From NCBI GenBank assembly GCA_016868175.1, contig VGHO01000006.1, forward strand, positions 1-32,906: a stretch of DNA of 32,906 nucleotides, given 5' to 3'. The notes under the pieces were generated by a model. That model saw only the letters and a list, made by a program, of their open reading frames with translations, searched no databases and was not told the origin of the DNA. Both the position numbers and the translations under genes were made by a program. This DNA is from Betaproteobacteria bacterium. Lineage in GTDB: Bacteria; Pseudomonadota; Gammaproteobacteria; Burkholderiales; Burkholderiaceae_E. Below, piece by piece: positions 25,600-32,906 of the stretch (positions are counted from its first letter, which is position 1; every line of letters starts with the position of its first letter).

Positions 25600-27054
25600 A
25601 TGCTACCCAGTTACGCCACGCTCGAAGCGCTTCGCCACGACCATCCTGCGTGGCGTCTTCTGAGGTCGGACCATGCCTCGTTGATCAGCAGCTTCCTGCA
25701 CCGTTGCTTCATCGCGCCCAACCAGCGCACCATTGCCGCGGTTGAACTTGCCGAAGCACTCGACGACGAGCTCTACACGCTTCGACTCCATTGGGGCGAG
25801 GATGCCTTTCCGCGCAGTGCCGCCGATTACCTCAACGACTGGTCCGCGCCCGACCGGGGATGGCTGCGCAAGTTCTACAAGTCCGGCACCGACGAGGCTC
25901 AGTTCGATCTCACGCCCGCGACCGAAAAGGCGATCGGCTGGCTTTCCCAGCTGAGCGAGCGGCAGTTTGTGGGGACCGAGTCGAGGCTGCTGATCCTCTT
26001 CGATCTTCTCAAACAGATGAGCGAAGGCAGCGAGGCCGATCCCGGGAAGCGGCTCGCCGAGTTGCAGCGAAAGCGCGCTGCGATCGACGAAGAGATCGCA
26101 CGGGTATCTGCGGGCGAGATCGTGCTCCTCGAAGACAGCGCACTCAAGGATCGCTTCCAGCAATTCACACAGGGTGCCCGGCAGTTGCTCGCCGACTTTC
26201 GCGAGGTGGAATTCAACTTCCGTCAGCTCGACCGGAGGATCCGCGAGCGCATCGCGCAGCGGGACGGCAGCAAGGGCGCACTGCTTGAGGACATCATGGG
26301 CGAGCGCGACGCAATTGCCGATTCGGACCAGGGTCGGAGCTTTCGTGCCTTCTGGGACTTCCTGCTCTCGAGCCGCCGGCAGGAGGAACTCGGTGAACTG
26401 CTCGACCGGGTACTTTCCCTGCCTGCAGTGGCTTCAACGAACCCAGACCCCCGCACCCGCCGGGTGCACTACGACTGGCTGGAGGCGGGTGAACACACCC
26501 AGCGCACTGTTGCAGCGCTTTCGCAGCAACTCCGGCGCTTCCTCGACGATCGGGCCTGGCTCGAGAATCGCCGGATCATCGAGCTGCTCCATGCGATCGA
26601 GGTGCATACGCTTGCGGTGCGCGAGGCCCCCCCGCCCACGCCTTTCATCGGGCTTGCCCCAGTGCATGCGGAAATTTCCCTTGCCACCGAACGACCGCTC
26701 TACACGCCTTCGACACGGCCCACACTCGAAGCCCTCACGGTGATGCTTGCTGCGGAAGACCTCGATCCTGCAGCGCTCTTCAACGCGGTGACGGTGGACC
26801 GCGATGCCGTGCGGCAACACATCGAGCATCGTCTTCAGGGAAGTAGCCAGGTCAGTCTGTGTGAACTCGTCGCGTCGAGACCGCTGCAGCACGGACTTGC
26901 CGAACTGCTCACCTACCTTCAACTCGGTACCGACGCCTTCAAGACCATCACCGACGAGCGGAGCCTCGAGCGGATCGCATGGGAATCGGTCACAAGCGCA
27001 GGCGAGCCGGTCAACCGTACCGCCACGCTTCCACGCGTGATCTTCGTCCGCTAG
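25600..27054 (+). CDS. jetA: Wadjet anti-plasmid protein JetA (DUF3375)
   Basis: 484 residues. The N terminus (YATLEALRHDHPAWRLLRSDHA) is the DUF3375 signature, and the helical body with KRLAELQRKRAAIDEEIARV matches the kleisin-like JetA subunit of type I Wadjet. JetA bridges the two JetC heads in an SMC-like complex (JetABC) that extrudes loops on small circular DNA, so that JetD can cleave it. ATG at 25600 is preferred over upstream non-ATG starts because family homology begins there; the ribosome-binding site is weak. First gene of the four-gene operon, with jetB starting a few bases after its stop. Nothing appears truncated. Confidence 0.92.
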   Translation: MLPSYATLEALRHDHPAWRLLRSDHASLISSFLHRCFIAPNQRTIAAVELAEALDDELYTLRLHWGEDAFPRSAADYLNDWSAPDRGWLRKFYKSGTDEAQFDLTPATEKAIGWLSQLSERQFVGTESRLLILFDLLKQMSEGSEADPGKRLAELQRKRAAIDEEIARVSAGEIVLLEDSALKDRFQQFTQGARQLLADFREVEFNFRQLDRRIRERIAQRDGSKGALLEDIMGERDAIADSDQGRSFRAFWDFLLSSRRQEELGELLDRVLSLPAVASTNPDPRTRRVHYDWLEAGEHTQRTVAALSQQLRRFLDDRAWLENRRIIELLHAIEVHTLAVREAPPPTPFIGLAPVHAEISLATERPLYTPSTRPTLEALTVMLAAEDLDPAALFNAVTVDRDAVRQHIEHRLQGSSQVSLCELVASRPLQHGLAELLTYLQLGTDAFKTITDERSLERIAWESVTSAGEPVNRTATLPRVIFVR

Positions 27055-27062
27055 GCTCGGGT

Positions 27063-28040
27063 TTGCCATCAACCGCCTCGGTCCCGTATGCGAAGAACCA
27101 GCCGTGCGCCCGCACTCCGCCCAAGCCCGCAACACCCCGAGGCAAACGCGGAATTTGCCGCACCGCACGATTTCGCCGCCCTCGCGCAACACGGTGGCGC
27201 AGCGTCCCACCTCCGCACGATTTCGCCGCCCTCGCGCAACACGGTGGCGCAGCGTCCCACCTTTTGGGCGCAAGAGCGCAATCCACGGCGGCGGCTTCGG
27301 CTTCGGGCTCGTCATCGCCCGAAGCGCCCTGGGGGCCTGCCGCCGGTTTCGGGGCTTCGGAACTTCCGGGGCTGTTGATCCGGTTACTCAAGACAGTGAT
27401 CTATCGCGACGACGACGAACGGACCTGGTCGGAGTTGCTCCGGAGGCAGTCGGCGGTGCGCGACTTCATGGGCCAATTGCACCTCGAACTCGCGATCGAT
27501 GAGGCGGAGGGCTACGCATTCCTGCGTTCGCGCGAGGACGGCCCCGAGGAGCCCGAGCGCAAGATTCCGAGGCTGATCGCCCGGCGGCCCTTGTCGTTTC
27601 CGGTGAGCCTCCTTCTTGCCCTGCTGCGCAAACGGCTGGCCGAATTCGACGCAATCGGCGGCGATACCCGCCTGATCGTGAGCCGCGACGACATCGTTGA
27701 ATTGCTGAGGATCTTCCTTCCGGAGGGCCCCAATGAGGCGCGCATGATCGATCAGATCGAATCGCATGTTCAGCGGGTGGTGGAGCTTGGTTTCCTGCGC
27801 AAGCTCAAGCCGGGGAGCGACGCATCCTCTGCAGCTGCGCATTTCGAGGTGCGCCGTATCCTCAAGGCCTTTGTGGATGCGCAGTGGCTGGCCGAGTTCG
27901 ACGTGCAGCTTGCGCGCTACCGAGCCGTGCTCAGCGATGGCGCGGACACCCCGGTGGCCCACAACTTAGCACCCGCTGGCGCGGGCGCACCAGCGGCTGC
28001 CCACGACGAGCCCGGTGGCGGCGACCCTCGCCATGCTTGA
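27063..28040 (+). CDS. jetB: Wadjet protein JetB (DUF4194), with disrupted 5' region
   Basis: As drawn, 325 residues from a TTG nine bases after the jetA stop. The DUF4194 core is intact: LLIRLLKTVIYRDDDERTW, EAEGYAFLRSRE, RRPLSFPVSLLLALLRKRLA and FEVRRILKAFVDAQWLAEFD. JetB is the winged-helix KITE-like subunit binding JetA. The N-terminal roughly 95 residues are low complexity. An exact 50-bp duplication (27163-27262) lies in them. With one copy, ATG at 27088 would read straight into the core (300 residues). With two, that ATG frame is lost and only weak non-ATG starts (TTG 27063 or TTG 27264) reach the core. The gene may therefore be poorly expressed or switched off. The last eight bases overlap jetC. 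Confidence 0.82.
   Translation: MPSTASVPYAKNQPCARTPPKPATPRGKRGICRTARFRRPRATRWRSVPPPHDFAALAQHGGAASHLLGARAQSTAAASASGSSSPEAPWGPAAGFGASELPGLLIRLLKTVIYRDDDERTWSELLRRQSAVRDFMGQLHLELAIDEAEGYAFLRSREDGPEEPERKIPRLIARRPLSFPVSLLLALLRKRLAEFDAIGGDTRLIVSRDDIVELLRIFLPEGPNEARMIDQIESHVQRVVELGFLRKLKPGSDASSAAAHFEVRRILKAFVDAQWLAEFDVQLARYRAVLSDGADTPVAHNLAPAGAGAPAAAHDEPGGGDPRHA
27163..27262 (+). repeat. Exact 50-bp tandem duplication in the 5' part of jetB
   Basis: Bases 27163-27212 and 27213-27262 are identical, each beginning CCGCACGATTTCGCC and ending AGCGTCCCACCT. Fifty is not a multiple of three; the duplication uncouples ATG 27088 from the DUF4194 frame. Confidence 0.97.
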
Positions 28041-31000
28041 GGCCACCCTCCAGCTCGATTTTCTCGGCGACGACACCCGATCGGGATTCCGCCTCGCGCG
28101 GCTCGAGGTCCTCAACTGGGGGACTTTCGATGCACAGGTCTGGACCCTGGTTCTTGACGGGCGCAATGCGCTGCTCACCGGCGATATCGGCTCCGGAAAA
28201 TCCACCCTCGTCGATGCGATCACCACCTTGCTGGTTCCCGCGCATCGGGTGGCCTACAACAAGGCGGCCGGCGCCGATTTTCGCGAGCGAAGCCTGCGCT
28301 CCTACGTGCTCGGGCACTACAAGTCCGAACGGCTTGAAACTGCAGGTTCGGCCAAACCCGTTTCGCTGCGGGATGCGCGCAACTACTCGGTGATCCTCGC
28401 GGTCTTTCACAACGCAGCGTACGACCAGACGGTGAGCCTGGCGCAGGTCTTCTGGCTCAAGGAAGCCCAGGGGCAGCCCGCGAGGCTATACCTGGGAGTC
28501 GATCGAGCGATCTCGATTGCGGGCGAACTTTCCGGCTTCGGTCCCGACGTGCAAGCGCTTCGCAAGCGCTTGCGTGGCCTTGGCGCGGAAGTGCACGACA
28601 GCTTTCCGCCCTACGGCGCCTGGTTTCGGCGTCGGTTCGGTATCGAAAACGATCAGGCGCTCGAGCTGTTCCATCAAACCGTCTCGATGAAGTCGGTTGG
28701 GAATCTCACCGACTTTGTTCGGCTGCACATGCTCGAGGCCTTCGAGGTTGCGCCGCGAATCCAGGCGCTGATCAGTCACTTCGACGACCTCGACCGCGCG
28801 CATCAGTCGGTGGTGAAGGCGCGCCAGCAACTGCAGCTGCTCACGCCAATGGTCGAGGACTGCACCGCGCACGGTGATCTTCATGCCGCAATTGCCCATG
28901 CGCGGCAGTGCCGGGATGCAATAGCCGCCTACTTCGCAGGTCTGCGGGTCGTTTTGATCGACGCCCGCGCAAAGCAGCTCACTGCGGAACTCGAGGAAAC
29001 AGCGGCGCATCTGGCGCAGCACGAAAAGTGGCGCAGCGAGCATGCCGAGCGCGTCGAGGAACTCCGCCGCGCGATCCTTGATCAGGGCGGAGATCGGCTC
29101 GAGCGTATCGCCGCCGAGATCCTCCGGCGCCTGACCGCGCAGCGCGACGCACGCAGGGTGAAGGCAGAGCGCTACGCCCAACTTGCGGGCCTCCTCAATG
29201 CGGCGCTGCCCGAAGATGCCCTCAGCTTCGCCACACAGCGCACCCGGATCACGAGCCTGCGTGCGGCGATGCTGCAGCAGGAGGCCGAGCTCCACGGCAC
29301 GATCACCGAGCAAGGCGTTACCCTCCGACAGGCGCGCAACGACGAGGAGGCTCTCGGCAGGGAGATCGAAGGCTTGCGCCGGCGCCGCAGCAACATCGAG
29401 GAGCCACAGATACGGATCCGCGAAATGCTCTGCAGCCACCTTGGATTCCCGCCGGATGAGCTTCCCTTCGCGGGTGAGCTCATTCAGGTGCGTGAGGAGG
29501 AACGTGACTGGGAAGGGACCGCCGAAAGGCTTCTGCGTGGGTTCGGGCTTTCGCTGCTGGTGCCTGAGGCGTTATACAGGCCGCTTGCAGAATGGGTGGA
29601 TGCACAGCACCTCGCTGGCCGGCTCGTGTACTTCCCCCTTCGGCCACGCAAATCGGGCACCATGCCGGCCTTGCATCCCGACTCGCTGGTGCACAAGCTT
29701 GCGGTGCGCAGCGAATCACCGCACAAGCCCTGGATCGAGCGCGAGCTTGCGCAGCGCTTCGACCTTGCGTGTTGCCTCAACCTCGAGCAGTTCCGTCGTG
29801 AGGCGCGCGCCATCACGAGAGCGGGTCAGATCAAGGACCCGGGCGGCCGTCATGACAAGGACGACCGCTTTCACATCGATGACCGCAGTCGCTATGTGCT
29901 GGGTTGGAGCAACCAGGCGAAGGTCGAGGCGCTTCTGGCGCGGCAACGCGGCGCAGCGCTCCGCAGCGCCGCATTGGCGGGAACGCTTGCCGGGCTGCAG
30001 GAAGCCGGGCGCAAGCTGCGTGGCCTGCTCGATGCGGCAACCCGCCTGGAGGAAGTGTCGAGTTTTGAGGAACTCGACTGGGCGGGCGCTGCTGCCGCGA
30101 TCGCAGGACTCGAGGACGAGCGAAGGGTGCTCGAGGCGGCCTCCGATCACCTTGCGCGGCTTAACCGCTTGCTCCACGCGACGCAGCGAAAACTTCAGCT
30201 TGCCGAGTCGCAACTCAATACAACCCGCGAGAACAGGGCGCGCCTGCAGCAGCGTCTGTCGGATCTCGAGGAGACACGCAGGCAAGCCGTGGCTGTCGAG
30301 TCGAGTCTCGTGATCAACGAGGCGCTGCACAAGGCGCTCGAGGCGATGCGCGAGGAGGCGCTCGGCGCGCAGATCCTGAGCCTTGAGCATTGCACCGCAC
30401 GCGAGCAGGCAATGCGTGATTGGCTGGTGGCGCGAATCGACCGCCAGGAGGTGGCCCTCAAGGGACTGGGCGAGCGCATCGTCCGCGCGATGGTGGCGTT
30501 CAAGGAACGGTTCAAGCTCGAGACCTCCGAAATCGATGCGTCTGTCGAAGCGGGATTCGAGTACGCACGGCTGCTCGAGCAACTGCGGCGCGATGATCTT
30601 CCGCGCTTTGTCGAGCGCTTCAAGGAACTGCTCAACGTGAACACGATCAACGAGATCGCGCACTTCAACGCCCAACTGGCCCGAGAACGCGAGACGATCC
30701 GCGAGAGGATCGCGAAGATCAACGCGTCGATGGGCATGATCGACTACAACCCGTCCCGCTATATCGTCCTCGAGGCCCAGGCGAGCGGCGATCCGGAGAT
30801 TCGTGACTTCCAGCAGGACCTGCGTGCCTGCACCGAGGGGGCGCTTGGCGGCGCCGAGGATCTGCAGTACTCGGAGATTCGCTTCCTGCGCGTGAAGGCA
30901 ATCATCGATCGGCTGCGTGGTCGCGAAGGTCTGTCGGAGCAGGACCGCCGCTGGACGGCCAAGGTCACCGATGTGCGCAACTGGTTTGTCTTCGGCGCAA

Positions 31001-31437
31001 GCGAGCGTTGGCGCGAGGACCACACCGAATACGAGCACTACTCCGACTCGGGGGGAAAATCGGGCGGACAGAAGGAGAAACTCGCCTACACCGTGCTTGC
31101 GGCAAGCCTTGCCTACCAGTTCGGCCTCGAGTGGGGCGCGGTGCGCTCGCGATCGTTCCGTTTTGTAGTGATCGACGAGGCCTTTGGTCGAGGCTCCGAC
31201 GACTCGGCGCGCTACGCGCTGAGGCTCTTCGAGCAACTCGGACTCCAGTTGCTGATCGTGACACCGCTGCAGAAGATCCACATCATCGAACCCTTTGTGG
31301 CGAGCGTGGGCTTCGTGCACAACGAGAACGGGCGCAACTCCAGGTTGCGCAACCTCAGCATCGAGGAGTACCGCGCCGGACGCAGCACCTCCCGGATCCC
31401 GACCTTCGGGGCAGTCACGACGACGCAGGAGGGTTGA
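28033..31437 (+). CDS. jetC: Wadjet protein JetC, SMC/MukB-like ATPase
   Basis: 1134 residues. An N-terminal head half has RLEVLNWGTFD and Walker A GDIGSGKST (50-58). Long coiled-coil arms surround a central hinge-like globular region (about 480-640). The C-terminal head half has the ABC signature SGGKSGGQKEK (1006-1016), Walker B FVVIDEAF with Asp1048 and Glu1049, and TPLQKIHIIEPF. This is the motor of the Wadjet complex, which reels in plasmid DNA by ATP-driven loop extrusion. ATG at 28033 overlaps the jetB stop (ATGCTTGA); a GTG at 28015 is an alternative adding six residues. All catalytic motifs are intact. Confidence 0.94.
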   Translation: MLEATLQLDFLGDDTRSGFRLARLEVLNWGTFDAQVWTLVLDGRNALLTGDIGSGKSTLVDAITTLLVPAHRVAYNKAAGADFRERSLRSYVLGHYKSERLETAGSAKPVSLRDARNYSVILAVFHNAAYDQTVSLAQVFWLKEAQGQPARLYLGVDRAISIAGELSGFGPDVQALRKRLRGLGAEVHDSFPPYGAWFRRRFGIENDQALELFHQTVSMKSVGNLTDFVRLHMLEAFEVAPRIQALISHFDDLDRAHQSVVKARQQLQLLTPMVEDCTAHGDLHAAIAHARQCRDAIAAYFAGLRVVLIDARAKQLTAELEETAAHLAQHEKWRSEHAERVEELRRAILDQGGDRLERIAAEILRRLTAQRDARRVKAERYAQLAGLLNAALPEDALSFATQRTRITSLRAAMLQQEAELHGTITEQGVTLRQARNDEEALGREIEGLRRRRSNIEEPQIRIREMLCSHLGFPPDELPFAGELIQVREEERDWEGTAERLLRGFGLSLLVPEALYRPLAEWVDAQHLAGRLVYFPLRPRKSGTMPALHPDSLVHKLAVRSESPHKPWIERELAQRFDLACCLNLEQFRREARAITRAGQIKDPGGRHDKDDRFHIDDRSRYVLGWSNQAKVEALLARQRGAALRSAALAGTLAGLQEAGRKLRGLLDAATRLEEVSSFEELDWAGAAAAIAGLEDERRVLEAASDHLARLNRLLHATQRKLQLAESQLNTTRENRARLQQRLSDLEETRRQAVAVESSLVINEALHKALEAMREEALGAQILSLEHCTAREQAMRDWLVARIDRQEVALKGLGERIVRAMVAFKERFKLETSEIDASVEAGFEYARLLEQLRRDDLPRFVERFKELLNVNTINEIAHFNAQLARERETIRERIAKINASMGMIDYNPSRYIVLEAQASGDPEIRDFQQDLRACTEGALGGAEDLQYSEIRFLRVKAIIDRLRGREGLSEQDRRWTAKVTDVRNWFVFGASERWREDHTEYEHYSDSGGKSGGQKEKLAYTVLAASLAYQFGLEWGAVRSRSFRFVVIDEAFGRGSDDSARYALRLFEQLGLQLLIVTPLQKIHIIEPFVASVGFVHNENGRNSRLRNLSIEEYRAGRSTSRIPTFGAVTTTQEG

Positions 31438-31438
31438 G

Positions 31439-32906
<1,468 letters not shown>

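Overview
The window is about 32.9 kb of GC-rich, gene-dense bacterial DNA. Gene content (TRAP carriers, dipeptide-type ABC operon, YeeE/YedE protein, hppD, MoxR/DUF58/VWA cluster) and protein style suggest a betaproteobacterium, probably Burkholderiales; this is an inference from familiarity, not from a search. No rRNA, tRNA, insertion sequence, phage gene or CRISPR array was seen.

Layout. 1-1770: the 3' end of a rhodanese-type sulfurtransferase, a YeeE/YedE (TsuA-like) thiosulfate/sulfur transporter and a small membrane protein, closed by a perfect 12-bp-stem hairpin. 1839-3789: three 23-bp tandem repeats leading into a promoter and a membrane hybrid histidine kinase with a fused receiver. 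3631-9286 (minus strand): a peptide-type ABC importer operon in the order binding protein, DppB-like, DppC-like, fused double ATPase. The ATPase has lost its apparent original stop through a 23-bp duplication and now runs on, antisense, into the kinase gene. 9687-12767: a three-gene TRAP transporter of the mannitol/chloroaromatic type. 12875-18038: a MoxR ATPase, a DUF58 protein, two paralogous 337-residue VWA membrane proteins and a PDZ-less trypsin-like protease. 18149-20445: an exported methyltransferase-like protein overlapping an APC amino-acid permease. 20421-24816: a spermidine-synthase-like protein (minus), a 40-codon ORF coupled to hppD (plus), and a YhgE/Pip-type ABC-2 membrane protein (minus). 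24992-25335: a small exported protein whose 5' part is duplicated as an exact 100-bp tandem. 25600-32746: a four-gene Wadjet type I anti-plasmid system, jetABCD, in which the 5' part of jetB carries an exact 50-bp tandem duplication. 32800-end: the start of a GDP-mannose 4,6-dehydratase.

The complete Wadjet system is a known defence type. The least expected feature is a set of three perfect tandem duplications (23, 50 and 100 bp), none a multiple of three and each altering a reading frame: the ABC ATPase loses its stop, jetB loses its ATG-initiated frame, and the small exported gene gains a frameshifted decoy copy. They could be true slippage products, possibly giving reversible on/off switching, or assembly artefacts; the round 50 and 100 bp lengths make the second possibility serious. 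Read-level evidence would decide.

Genes are tightly packed, with three convergent 3' overlaps (3631-3789, 20421-20445, 22819-22830) and several start/stop overlaps.
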